From Caballeronia telluris (lineage in GTDB: Bacteria; Pseudomonadota; Gammaproteobacteria; Burkholderiales; Burkholderiaceae): 64,000 bases of DNA. Positions 9,090 to 17,661 of this stretch are shown in pieces. The DNA is taken from contig NZ_FCNZ02000004.1 in the NCBI RefSeq assembly GCF_001544495.1, positions 280,191 to 344,190 of the forward strand. The letters are read 5' to 3'. The position numbers and the translations under genes are program-made. How positions within the stretch are numbered: position 1 is the first letter of the stretch; every line of letters starts with the position of its first letter. A model generated the notes under the pieces. It did not search any database. It was given only the letters and a program-made list of their open reading frames with translations, and was not told the DNA's origin.

Positions 9090-11789
9090 CTAACGCTGCC
9101 ACGGCGCGCCGCTCGGGCGCTTGCCATAACGTTCGCGCGCGCTCGCGACCTGTGCCGCGTCGATCGCGCCGTCGTCAGCGAGCGCCTTCAATGCCGCGAT
9201 GACGATCGACGCGCGATCCACTTCAAAGAACTCGCGCAACGACTGCCGCGTGTCGCTGCGGCCGAAGCCGTCGGTGCCGAGCGTCACGTAGCGGCGCGGC
9301 ACGTAAGCGCGGATCAGTTCCGGCAGCGCGCGCACGTAGTCGGTCGCGGCGATCACCGGGCCGCTCGTCGATGCCAGCGCGCGCGTCACGAACGGTTCGG
9401 CAGCCGCGGCGCCGAGCCGCTCGTCCCGCTCGCAGGCCGCGCCATCGCGATGCAGTTCGGTAAAGCTCGTCACGCTCCAGACGTCGGCGGCGATGTGCCA
9501 GTCCGCTTCGAGCAACGCTTGCGCGGCGATGACCTCGCCGAGAATCGCGCCTGCGCCGAGCAGTTGAACGCGCGCGCCGTCCTTCGCTGAAAGGCGATAG
9601 AGACCCTTGAGAATGCCGGCGCGCGTCGCGTCGTCGAGATTGCCGGGCGCCGAAGGATGAGCGTAGTTCTCGTTCATCGCGGTCATGTAGTAGAACACGT
9701 CGCGCTGGCGTTCGACCATCTCGCGCATGCCTTCGTCGACGATCGCCGCGACTTCGTAGGCAAACGCGGGATCGTAGGCACGGCAGTTCGGAATCGTCGA
9801 TGCAACGAGATGGCTGCTGCCGTCCTGATGCTGCAATCCTTCGCCGCCGAGCGTCGTCTTGCCCGCCGTCGCGCCGATCAGAAAGCCCCGCGCGCGCTGG
9901 TCGGCGGCGGCCCAGATGATGTCGCCGATACGCTGGAAGCCGAACATCGAGTAGTAGATGTAGAACGGCAGCATCGGCAGGTCGTGCACGCTGTAGGACG
10001 TCGCGGCCGCGATCCACGACGAGATGGCGCCCGCCTCCGAGATGCCCTCCTCCAGGATCTGTCCGCGCGTGTCCTCGCGGTAATAGAGCATCGAGCCCAT
10101 GTCTTCCGGTTCGTACAGTTGCCCGAGCGGCGAATAGATGCCGACCTGACGGAACAGGTTCGCCATGCCGAACGTGCGCGCTTCGTCCGCGACCACCGGA
10201 ACGATGCGCGGCCCGAGTTGCGCGTCCTTCATCAGGCTGCCGAGCATGCGCACGATCGCCATCGTGCTCGACATCTCCTTGCCGTTCGAGTCGATGGCGA
10301 ACTGCGCCCAGCTTTGCATCGGCGGCACCGTCAACGCTTGCGACGCCACCTTGCGACGCCGTGGCAGATAGCCGCCGAGCGCTTCGCGTCGTGCATGGAG
10401 ATAGCGCATCTCGGGACTGTCGTCGGCGGGCTTGTAAAACTTCACCGCCTCGACGTCCGCATCCGAAAGCGGCAGGCGGAAGCGGTCGCGAAACGCCTTC
10501 AGATCGTCGAGATCGAGCTTCTTTTGTTGATGCGTCGTCATCCGGCCTTGCCCGCCCGCGCCCATTCCGAAGCCCTTCATCGTCTTCGCGAGGATCACGG
10601 TCGGGCGGCCTTCGTGCGCGAGCGCGGCCGCATACGCGGCGTGCAGCTTGCGCACGTCGTGGCCGCCGCGCCGCAAGCGGTCGATGTCGTCGTCGGAGAG
10701 ATGCGCGGCGAGCGCGGCTAGCTCGGGGTTCTGGCCGAAGAAGCGCTCGCGGTTGTAGTGGCCGTCGTTGGCCGAGAAGGTCTGGAACTGGCCGTCGACG
10801 GTATGCGCGAACGTGCGCAGGAGCGCGCCGGTGCGGTCGCGTGCGAAGAGCGCGTCCCAGTCCGAGCCCCACAGCACCTTGATCACGTTCCAGCCCGCGC
10901 CCGTGAACTGCGCCTCTAGTTCGTCGACGATGCGGCCGTTGCTGCGCACCGGGCCATCGAGCCGTTGCAGGTTGCAGTTGATGACGAAGACGAGGTTGTC
11001 GAGCTGTTCGCGCGCCGCAAGCGAGAGCGCGCCGATCGATTCCGGCTCGTCCATTTCGCCGTCGCCGAAGAAGCCCCAGACCTTGCGACCATCGGTCTTT
11101 TGCAACCCGCGGTTCTGCACATAGCGCATGAAGCGCGCCTGATAAATCGAGTTGATCGGCCCGATGCCCATCGATCCGGTCGGAAACTGCCAGAAGTCCG
11201 GCATGAGCCACGGATGCGGATACGAACACAGCCCCGGCCCCGCGATCTCGCGCCGATAGTGACGCAGATGTTCTTCGTCGAGAAAGCCTTCGAGGAACGC
11301 GCGCGCATAAACGCCCGGCGACGAATGCGGCTGAAAGTAGACGAGGTCGCCGTGCTGCCCGTCCTCGCCCGACGCGCGGAAGAAGTGATTGAAGCCCACT
11401 TCGAACAGATCGGCCGCCGACGCGTAGCTCGCGATATGCCCGCCGAGTTCGCCATACGCGCGGTTCGCGCGCACGACCATCGCAAGCGCATTCCAGCGCA
11501 GCACGGCCGCGAGCTTTTCTTCGATGTCGAGATTGCCCGGATAGCGCGGCTGGTCAGCGACGTCGATCGTATTGCGATAAGGCGTCACGCGGGCGCGCGC
11601 CGACTCCACGCCGATGGAGCGCGCGTGGTCCGCGAGGCGGTCGAAGAGATACTGCGCGCGTTCCTTGCCGACATGCTTGACGACGGCATCCAGCGCTTCG
11701 AGCCACTCGGCTGTTTCCTGCGGATCGGTATCTTCGCGACCTTTCGCTAAGGAAATGATCTGACTGGTTCCGCTCGCTAAATCCGTCAT
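9090..11789 (-). CDS. homodimeric pyruvate dehydrogenase E1-like 2-oxoacid dehydrogenase (AceE paralogue)
   Basis: An 899-residue thiamine-diphosphate enzyme, close to the usual AceE length. Motifs include VWGFFGDGEMDEPES for ThDP/Mg binding, VFVINCNLQRLDGPVRSN, KTMKGFGMG and YREDTRGQILEEGI. The start at 11789 (MTDLASGTSQ) follows the upstream non-conserved MRSRA. It has no E2 or E3 neighbours; instead it diverges from an Lrp/AsnC regulator. In Pseudomonas putida an AceE homologue, MdeB, acts on 2-oxobutyrate and is controlled by an Lrp-type MdeR. A role in 2-oxobutyrate or other 2-oxoacid oxidation is therefore a real alternative to a spare pyruvate dehydrogenase. Confidence 0.88.
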   Translation of the reverse strand: MTDLASGTSQIISLAKGREDTDPQETAEWLEALDAVVKHVGKERAQYLFDRLADHARSIGVESARARVTPYRNTIDVADQPRYPGNLDIEEKLAAVLRWNALAMVVRANRAYGELGGHIASYASAADLFEVGFNHFFRASGEDGQHGDLVYFQPHSSPGVYARAFLEGFLDEEHLRHYRREIAGPGLCSYPHPWLMPDFWQFPTGSMGIGPINSIYQARFMRYVQNRGLQKTDGRKVWGFFGDGEMDEPESIGALSLAAREQLDNLVFVINCNLQRLDGPVRSNGRIVDELEAQFTGAGWNVIKVLWGSDWDALFARDRTGALLRTFAHTVDGQFQTFSANDGHYNRERFFGQNPELAALAAHLSDDDIDRLRRGGHDVRKLHAAYAAALAHEGRPTVILAKTMKGFGMGAGGQGRMTTHQQKKLDLDDLKAFRDRFRLPLSDADVEAVKFYKPADDSPEMRYLHARREALGGYLPRRRKVASQALTVPPMQSWAQFAIDSNGKEMSSTMAIVRMLGSLMKDAQLGPRIVPVVADEARTFGMANLFRQVGIYSPLGQLYEPEDMGSMLYYREDTRGQILEEGISEAGAISSWIAAATSYSVHDLPMLPFYIYYSMFGFQRIGDIIWAAADQRARGFLIGATAGKTTLGGEGLQHQDGSSHLVASTIPNCRAYDPAFAYEVAAIVDEGMREMVERQRDVFYYMTAMNENYAHPSAPGNLDDATRAGILKGLYRLSAKDGARVQLLGAGAILGEVIAAQALLEADWHIAADVWSVTSFTELHRDGAACERDERLGAAAAEPFVTRALASTSGPVIAATDYVRALPELIRAYVPRRYVTLGTDGFGRSDTRQSLREFFEVDRASIVIAALKALADDGAIDAAQVASARERYGKRPSGAPWQR

Positions 11790-11942
11790 GGCGCGACTCC
11801 GCAAAAGGGCTCAAGGCGATTCGAATAGATTCAAAAGAGCATAGCCATCGCCGGCCAGAATGTGCGTCTCTTTTGTCTGGCCTTCACGCCACGGATAGTG
11901 TATTTATTCCTGGTCCCGAGCTTTTCACGGAATATATCGACT

Positions 11943-12473
11943 ATGACGGCATCGGCCAAACAGCGTCTCGACCGGATCGACATCGGCATCCTCAACCAGC
12001 TTCAGCACAATGCGCGCATCACCAACGCGGAACTAGCGCAGGCGGTGAACCTCTCGCCGACGCCGTGCTTCAACCGCGTGCGTGCGCTCGAAAAGGCGGG
12101 TCTCTTCAAGCAGCATGTCACGTTACTTAATCCCGAAGTGCTCGGGCTGCGCATCAACGTGTTCATCCAGGTGAGCCTCGAAAAGCAGGTCGAGGATGCG
12201 TTGCGTCGCTTCGAGGAAGCGATCAGCGCGCGCCCCGAGGTGATGGAGTGCTACCTGATGACGGGCGACGCCGACTATCTGTTGCGCGTGGTGATGCCCG
12301 ACATGATGGCGCTGGAACGCTTCATCCTCGAACGGCTCACGAAGATTCCGGGGGTGTCGAATATCCGGTCGAGCTTCGCGCTCAAGCAGGTGCGCTACAA
12401 GACGGCGCTGCCGTTGCCGACGGCGGGTCTCACGCTCGCCGACCCCGACGACACGCCGACGGACTGGACCTGA
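11943..12473 (+). CDS. Lrp/AsnC family transcriptional regulator
   Basis: A 176-residue regulator. The N-terminal helix-turn-helix spans about residues 8-60 ([42 protein letters not shown]) and is followed by an Lrp-type RAM ligand-binding domain ([22 protein letters not shown]). The start at 11943 gives the usual family N-terminus; the frame is open upstream but without a ribosome site. It is divergent from the AceE paralogue with about 150 bp between, and most likely controls that gene in response to an amino acid. Confidence 0.9.
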   Translation: MTASAKQRLDRIDIGILNQLQHNARITNAELAQAVNLSPTPCFNRVRALEKAGLFKQHVTLLNPEVLGLRINVFIQVSLEKQVEDALRRFEEAISARPEVMECYLMTGDADYLLRVVMPDMMALERFILERLTKIPGVSNIRSSFALKQVRYKTALPLPTAGLTLADPDDTPTDWT

Positions 12474-12492
12474 ACCCGACCGTTCACGGTTC

Positions 12493-12521
12493 TTGCGGTC
12501 GCGCGGCCCGTCGCCTATAAA
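12493..12521 (+). promoter_or_regulatory. sigma-70 type promoter of the mscS-family gene
   Basis: TTGCGG at 12493-12498 and TATAAA at 12516-12521 are separated by 17 bases, about 55 bp before the start codon of the channel gene. Spacing is ideal, and each box differs by one or two bases from consensus. Confidence 0.55.
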
Positions 12522-12575
12522 TCTCAGGGCATCAGCGAAGAATTTTCCGATTGGCGCGGGTCAAGCGAGAAAGAT

Positions 12576-13388
12576 ATGAACATCGAAACGGTGCGCGTTT
12601 TCATCATGACCCGTGGGGTGGACTTCGCGATCAACGTGATCGCGGCCATCGCTCTGTGGATCATCGGGCGATGGCTGATCGGCGTCGTGATCGGCATGAT
12701 GCGCAAGGTGCTCGCGCGCAACGGCCGCGTCGATCCCACGCTCGCGCACTACCTCGGTTCGATCATCGGCGCGCTTCTGAACCTGCTGCTGATCCTCGCG
12801 ATCCTGCAGGTCTTCGGCGTTCAGACGACCTCGTTCGCCGCGCTGCTCGCGGGCCTCGGACTTGCAATCGGCGTCGCGTGGGGCGGCCTGCTCGCGCACT
12901 TCGCGGCGGGCATCTTCATGCAGGTGCTGCGGCCGTTCAAGGTCGGCGACTTCGTCACGGCGGGCGGCGTGACCGGCACGGTCATGGAACTCGGCCTCTT
13001 CGGCACGATGATCACGACGCCCGACAACGTGGCGACCATCGTCGGCAACAACAAGGTCTTCTCCGACACGATCTGGAACTACAGCCTGCTGCCTAACCGG
13101 CGTGTCGAACTGACCGCGAAGATCGCGAACGGTGTCGATCCGCTCGACGCCATCGCACGGCTGAAGGCGGCGGTCGCGCAGATACCGAACGTGGCCGAGA
13201 GCCCCGCACCGGATGTCGAGATCCTCTCGTTCACGCCCGAAGGCCCGCTGCTCTGCGTGCGTCCCTACACCACGACGGAACACTACTGGCAGGTCTACTT
13301 CGACACCAATCGCGCGATTGCCGAGACGTTCAAGCAGGCGGGCTTTCCGACGCCGGAAACACCGTTCGTGCATCGCACGGCGGGCTAG
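12576..13388 (+). CDS. small-conductance mechanosensitive channel (MscS family)
   Basis: A 270-residue inner-membrane channel of the short MscS type. Three hydrophobic segments lie in the first 115 residues. The third is the pore helix, Gly/Ala-rich (AALLAGLGLAIGVAWGGLL), followed by a cytoplasmic beta domain with PFKVGDFVTAGGVTGTVMELGLFGTMI and the conserved PN after NYSLL. Channels of this family release solutes on hypo-osmotic shock. The length is close to E. coli MscS (286). GAGAAAG precedes the ATG. Confidence 0.92.
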   Translation: MNIETVRVFIMTRGVDFAINVIAAIALWIIGRWLIGVVIGMMRKVLARNGRVDPTLAHYLGSIIGALLNLLLILAILQVFGVQTTSFAALLAGLGLAIGVAWGGLLAHFAAGIFMQVLRPFKVGDFVTAGGVTGTVMELGLFGTMITTPDNVATIVGNNKVFSDTIWNYSLLPNRRVELTAKIANGVDPLDAIARLKAAVAQIPNVAESPAPDVEILSFTPEGPLLCVRPYTTTEHYWQVYFDTNRAIAETFKQAGFPTPETPFVHRTAG

Positions 13389-13437
13389 AATGGTTGATAG
13401 CCGGGCCTGCCTCGCGGCCCGGTGTTGGAGACGAGTC

Positions 13438-13602
13438 ATGCCGACCTATCAGTATCGATGCGAGCAGTGCGGCGAAACGTTCGAGCACGCAGAACATCTC
13501 GCCGAGCACGCAACGATTCATCTGCGCTGTCCGAAGTGCGGAAGCGAAAAGGTGCAGCACGCGCCGACGCACTTCGTCGCGAAGACTACCCGCAAGAGTT
13601 GA
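13438..13602 (+). CDS. FmdB-type zinc ribbon protein
   Basis: A 54-residue protein starting MPTYQYRCEQCGETFE, with two CxxC pairs (residues 8/11 and 31/34) that make a zinc ribbon of the FmdB/putative regulatory protein family. The ATG at 13438 follows GGAG at 13427-13430. The gene is only 49 bp behind the MscS gene and may be co-transcribed. The role of these small ribbons is unknown; family members are usually annotated as regulatory without direct evidence. Confidence 0.85.
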   Translation: MPTYQYRCEQCGETFEHAEHLAEHATIHLRCPKCGSEKVQHAPTHFVAKTTRKS

Positions 13603-13605
13603 CCT

Positions 13606-13974
13606 TCAGCGCCCGTTGCGGCGGCGCGCGATCACGACCGCATAAATCGCCACGTTCACGGCGGTCAGCACGAATGCGAGCCCATAGCGGAGCATCGGCG
13701 TGAGGTCGCCGGGATAGAGCACGCGTCCGATGAGATGCTCGATGAAGCCGCCCGCGTAACCCGCTTCGCCGCCCAGTTTCAACAGACGGTTTTCGAGCGG
13801 CGTCAGCGGGCAGACCCGGCCTGCGAGTTCCACCGCGATGCCCCATGCGAGCGCCGGCAAGTGAAGCCATGCGAAGCGCCGGTGGCGCAGCACGAGCAAG
13901 CCGCCGAACGTCACGAACGCGACGAACGCCAGATGCGCGATAAGCACGGCATTGGCGAGCAGGATGTAGGTCAT
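13606..13974 (-). CDS. DUF2784 family membrane protein
   Basis: A 122-residue protein with four likely transmembrane helices. It has the DUF2784 pattern: an N-terminal HLAFVAFVTFGGLLV helix, W-HLPALAWGIAVELAGRVCPLTPLEN in the middle, and a C-terminal hydrophobic segment ending RRR. Function is unknown in the family. It converges on the zinc ribbon gene with a 3-bp gap. Confidence 0.85.
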   Translation of the reverse strand: MTYILLANAVLIAHLAFVAFVTFGGLLVLRHRRFAWLHLPALAWGIAVELAGRVCPLTPLENRLLKLGGEAGYAGGFIEHLIGRVLYPGDLTPMLRYGLAFVLTAVNVAIYAVVIARRRNGR

Positions 13975-14007
13975 GCGTCAGGGCGCGCGTCGTGCGCCCA
14001 CCCGGCC

Positions 14008-14772
14008 CTATGCGTTGAGTTCGTTATGCAGCGCGAGATATTCCTGCGCGAGCTTGTGACGCGGTTCGAGGTAGATCATCGGCCGGGCGTGCTGATGGCT
14101 CTCGCGAATCTTCACCGAGAGCGACAAGTGCGAGTTCAGCACCGGCAGGTCTTCGCCGCGCAATTCGTCGACGAGTTGCTGGGGCAGGCTCGCGCGCGGC
14201 TGGAACTGATTGATTACGATGCCCTCGACGGCGAGCCCGGGATTATGGTCGTGGCGAATCTCCTGCACGTTTTCGAGCACGGAATAGAGCGCGCGGCGGG
14301 AGAAATCGTCGCAATCGAATGGAATCAGGCAGCGCTCGACCGCGATCAGCGCCGAACGCGTAAAGAAATTGAGCGCGGGCGGCGTGTCGATATAAACGGC
14401 GTCGTAGTTCTGCAGGCCTTTCAGCGCATCGCGCAGCTTATATATTTTGTAACGCGATTCGAGTTTTCCCATCAGCGCATCGAGGCCCGGATGTGACGGA
14501 ACAATGTCGAGATTGTCGAATGGTGTCGAATGGATGAACGAATTGAAATCCGGCTCGCGGAAACTGTAACTCAGCGCCGATTCGAAGAAACTGGCGAGAT
14601 TCGGCTGCGCATCCTGTGCCTTCGCACCGAGCAGATACTGGCTGGAATTGCCTTGCGGATCGAGGTCGATCACGAGCGTGCGCAACCCTTGCGACGCACT
14701 GATCGCGGCCAGATTACAGACGATGGTGGATTTTCCGACCCCACCCTTTTGATTGAACACTACTCGGCGCAT
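14008..14772 (-). CDS. ParA family ATPase
   Basis: A 254-residue cytosolic ATPase with the deviant Walker A motif KGGVGKST at about residues 9-16, the VIDLDPQGNSSQYLL switch region and YIDTPPALNF as Walker B. This is the ParA/Soj/MinD superfamily. A GAGGATCG ribosome site precedes the ATG. No parB, parS-like repeat or chemotaxis/pilus cargo gene is adjacent, so this is an orphan ParA and not a plasmid partition locus on present evidence. It may position a protein cargo encoded elsewhere. Confidence 0.88.
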   Translation of the reverse strand: MRRVVFNQKGGVGKSTIVCNLAAISASQGLRTLVIDLDPQGNSSQYLLGAKAQDAQPNLASFFESALSYSFREPDFNSFIHSTPFDNLDIVPSHPGLDALMGKLESRYKIYKLRDALKGLQNYDAVYIDTPPALNFFTRSALIAVERCLIPFDCDDFSRRALYSVLENVQEIRHDHNPGLAVEGIVINQFQPRASLPQQLVDELRGEDLPVLNSHLSLSVKIRESHQHARPMIYLEPRHKLAQEYLALHNELNA

Positions 14773-14912
14773 CGATTTTCGATCCTCGGTTAAAAACCAT
14801 CGTTAATTCGAATCTTCGCGATTTTTTCGCTTTTTTTAAAGCATCTCGGGGAAATTCGGCGGCGCGTCAATGCGCGTGCTTCGCATACCGGCAAGTGATC
14901 TTAGCGCATCAG

Positions 14913-14938
14913 AAAAAAGCCGCGCGAAGCGCGCGGCC
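14913..14938 (-). terminator. rho-independent terminator of the DUF1269-like gene
   Basis: On the minus strand a perfect 8-bp GC stem (GCCGCGCG at 14919-14926 with CGCGCGGC at 14930-14937, three-base loop) is followed by six Ts (14913-14918 on the plus strand as A). It starts 6 bp after the stop codon. Confidence 0.85.
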
Positions 14939-14943
14939 TGAAT

Positions 14944-15453
14944 TCACGGAAAGGCGGGAATCGTCGGGTCCGTGCCCTCGACGTCCGCTTCGGGATGGTG
15001 GCTCTTCACGAGTTCCTCGATCTCTTCGACCCGATCCTTCGGCACGTCCACCATCATCAGCAACTCGCCGTTCTCGATCGCCTTCTCGAAGCGTTTGAGC
15101 CGCGTGTTCGGCACGTCGACGCCGATCATCGTTGCGGTCCATGCGCCGAAGCCTGCGCTCGCGAGCGCCATGCAAACCACCGCGCCGCCGGCGATGGTGA
15201 GCCCGGCCGGCGGAAACGCCATCGCGACGAGACCCGCCAGCATGCCCGTCACGCCGCCCGCGGCCGTGCCGCGTCCAAGCGCATAGAGCAGGTCGCTGCG
15301 TTGCGCGAGCGTCGCTTGCGGCAGGTCTTCGAGCGGCGTATGTGGCCGCGCGAGCACGTGAATGTGACGCCACTCGACCCGCTTGAGCAGCAGTTCGTCG
15401 ATGATGCCCTTCGCGCTCTTCACGTCGGGCAAAAGAAAATAGATGCGCCGCAT
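14944..15453 (-). CDS. DUF1269-like membrane protein
   Basis: A 169-residue protein beginning MRRIYFLLPDVKSAKGIIDELLL, with a central Gly/Ala-rich hydrophobic hairpin (about residues 72-115, TAAGGVTGMLAGLVAMAF and IAGGAVVCMALASAGFG). The hydrophilic C-terminal region reads ENGELLMMVDVPKDRVEEIEELV. This arrangement resembles DUF1269 and related glycine-zipper proteins of unknown function. A strong AAGGAGGGAC ribosome site precedes the ATG. It is a single-gene unit closed by its own terminator. Confidence 0.7.
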   Translation of the reverse strand: MRRIYFLLPDVKSAKGIIDELLLKRVEWRHIHVLARPHTPLEDLPQATLAQRSDLLYALGRGTAAGGVTGMLAGLVAMAFPPAGLTIAGGAVVCMALASAGFGAWTATMIGVDVPNTRLKRFEKAIENGELLMMVDVPKDRVEEIEELVKSHHPEADVEGTDPTIPAFP

Positions 15454-15511
15454 GTCGTCCCTCCTTGCAGGACGCGCGGACCATAGTCCTGCTCTTTCAA
15501 TATAGTCCCAT

Positions 15512-16627
15512 TCAGGAGCGGATGCGTTCGCCCGAAGCCTGGTCGAAGAAATAGACGCGCTCGCGGTTCACGCGCACGCCCGCCTCGCTGCCGATCTCGC
15601 CTGCAAACATGTTCGAGACCTTCACGACCACCTGCTGCGCGCCGACATTCATCGTAACGAGCGAATGGTCGCCGATCAGTTCGACCGAGTAGATGCGCCC
15701 TTTCAATTCTCCATCGGACGCGGCCACGAGCGTGCATTCCTCCGGGCGCACGCCGAGCGTCGCTTCGCCCTTTTGCGTGACGCTTGCACCGAGCGCGAGG
15801 CCTGGCGCTTCGAAGCGATGATCTGCAAGCGTGCCGCGCAGGAAGTTCATCGGCGGCGAACCGATGAAACCCGCAACGAACAGGTTGGCCGGATCGGAAT
15901 AGATGCGCGCGGGCGTATCGAGCTGCTGCAACACGCCCTTGTCGATCAGCGCGACGCGATGCGCGAGCGTCATCGCCTCGATCTGGTCGTGCGTGACGTA
16001 GATCGTCGTGATGTCGAGCTGGTGCTGCATGTGCTTCAGTTCCGCGCGCATGTGTCCGCGCAGCTTCGCGTCGAGATTCGATAGCGGTTCGTCCATCAGG
16101 AACGCGGCGGGCCTTCTGATGATCGCGCGCGCGAGCGCAACGCGTTGCCGCTGGCCGCCCGACAACTGGCGCGGATAGCGCGCGAGCAACGGTTCGAGCT
16201 GCACGCTCGCCGCCACTTCGCGCACGGCGGCATCGATCTCGGTCTTCGGGCGTTTTCTCACCAAGAGCGGATACGCGATGTTCTCGAACACTGTCTTGTG
16301 CGGATAGAGCGCATAGGACTGGAACACCATCGCCACATCGCGGTCGCGCGGCAACTGCTGCGTTACGTCCTTGTCGCCGACATGCACGGTGCCCTCGGTC
16401 GCCGACTCCAGCCCCGCGATAATCCGCAACGCGGTGGTCTTGCCGCAGCCCGATTCGCCGAGCAGCACGAGGAACTCGCCCGCGTGCACGTCGAGCGTGA
16501 GATCGCGCAGCACGCGCGTGTCGCCGAACGTCTTGCCGACGTTGCGCAGCGAGACGCTCTTCGAATGCTGGCCCGCCGCGATCTGGCCGAGCCGCGCGTC
16601 TTGCGCGGGCATCTGCATGTCCGTCAT
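15512..16627 (-). CDS. carbohydrate ABC importer ATP-binding protein (MalK/UgpC type)
   Basis: A 371-residue ATPase of the CUT1 class. Walker A is GESGCGKTT, the Q-loop lies in MVFQSYALYPH, the signature is LSGGQRQR, Walker B ends FLMDEPLSNLDAKLR and the H-loop is in IYVTHDQIEAM. A C-terminal TOBE/regulatory domain contains LGVRPEE. The start at 16627 overlaps the stop of the upstream permease gene as ATGA. It energises import together with the two permeases and the binding protein upstream. The likely substrate is a sugar or sugar acid, suggested by the divergent L-fuconate dehydratase gene. Confidence 0.93.
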   Translation of the reverse strand: MTDMQMPAQDARLGQIAAGQHSKSVSLRNVGKTFGDTRVLRDLTLDVHAGEFLVLLGESGCGKTTALRIIAGLESATEGTVHVGDKDVTQQLPRDRDVAMVFQSYALYPHKTVFENIAYPLLVRKRPKTEIDAAVREVAASVQLEPLLARYPRQLSGGQRQRVALARAIIRRPAAFLMDEPLSNLDAKLRGHMRAELKHMQHQLDITTIYVTHDQIEAMTLAHRVALIDKGVLQQLDTPARIYSDPANLFVAGFIGSPPMNFLRGTLADHRFEAPGLALGASVTQKGEATLGVRPEECTLVAASDGELKGRIYSVELIGDHSLVTMNVGAQQVVVKVSNMFAGEIGSEAGVRVNRERVYFFDQASGERIRS

Positions 16628-17661
16628 CCCTTGACCGCTCCCACGAGAATGCCCTTGACGATAAAGCGCTGCAACGTGAGCGTCAGCAGCATCACCGGCA
16701 GGATCATGATCAGAATCAGCACCGACATGTTCCACCATTGCGGACCGCGCGTCGCGTTCTGCGCGGCCACCAAGAGCGGCATCGTCTGCGCGTTGGCCGT
16801 CGTGAGGAAAAGCGCGAACAGGTACTCGTTCCACGAGAGGATCAACACGAGCAGGCTCGTCGCCACGAGGCCCGGCGCGACGAGCGGCAGCACGATGCCG
16901 AACAGAATGGCGAAGCGCGTTGCGCCGTCGATCTGCGCGCTCTCTTCGATTTCCTTCGGCACGCCGTCGAAGAAATCGAACATCAGCCACACGACGATCG
17001 GCACGTTCGCGGTCGCGTAGGTGATGATGAGCGCGAGATGCGTGTCGAGCAGGCCGACGCTCTTGAAGGTGAGATAGATCGGGATCACCGTGACCACCGG
17101 CGGCAGGATGCGCTGCGAAACGATCCAGAAGAGGATGTCTTCGTTGCCGAGATGCCTTCGCGCGCGACGGATCAGCGGGCGCAGCAGCAGGAAGAAGAGC
17201 GCGAGCGCAGCGGCTGCCGCGATGCGCAGATCCACGCCGCCCCAGCCGACCGCCGCCACCAGCGCGGCGATCAGCAGCGCGCCCAGGCCGACCGCCGCGA
17301 CGGGCGGCCGGTACTCGATGCGCGCGAGCGCATACGCCGCCATCGACCCGAAGAAGACCGCCGCTGCCGTGCCGCACGTCGCGACGATCAGCGAGTTCAG
17401 GTACGGCCGGAACGTGTCGGGCCCGAGGTCGACGAAGATGTAGTGCCACGCGTCGAGGCTCGGCTTGAAGTCGACGAAGGGCAGATACGCGGGACCGCTC
17501 GACACGTCGACAGGCAGCTTGAACGACGTGATCGCCATCCAGTAGAGCGGAAACAACACGACGAGCGACCACAGTGCGAGCAGCGCATAGGCGACGAGGC
17601 GCGCGCCCGGCGGCATCTCGTCGATGCGCGCGCGTACGAAAAGACGCTTGAATGCGTTCAT
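16624..17661 (-). CDS. carbohydrate ABC importer permease 2 (MalG type) with an insertion
   Basis: A 345-residue inner-membrane permease with the EAA loop typical of the class (EIEESAQIDGATRFAILFGIVLPL). Members are usually about 270-290 residues. Here an extra segment of roughly 50 residues, strongly hydrophobic and then arginine-rich (AAVGLGALLIAALVAAVGW to RPLIRRARRHL), sits between ALARIEYRP and ILFWIVSQRILPP, adding one or two membrane helices. Both ends overlap neighbours by ATGA (17658-17661 and 16624-16627), so translation is coupled. Confidence 0.9.
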   Translation of the reverse strand: MNAFKRLFVRARIDEMPPGARLVAYALLALWSLVVLFPLYWMAITSFKLPVDVSSGPAYLPFVDFKPSLDAWHYIFVDLGPDTFRPYLNSLIVATCGTAAAVFFGSMAAYALARIEYRPPVAAVGLGALLIAALVAAVGWGGVDLRIAAAAALALFFLLLRPLIRRARRHLGNEDILFWIVSQRILPPVVTVIPIYLTFKSVGLLDTHLALIITYATANVPIVVWLMFDFFDGVPKEIEESAQIDGATRFAILFGIVLPLVAPGLVATSLLVLILSWNEYLFALFLTTANAQTMPLLVAAQNATRGPQWWNMSVLILIMILPVMLLTLTLQRFIVKGILVGAVKG

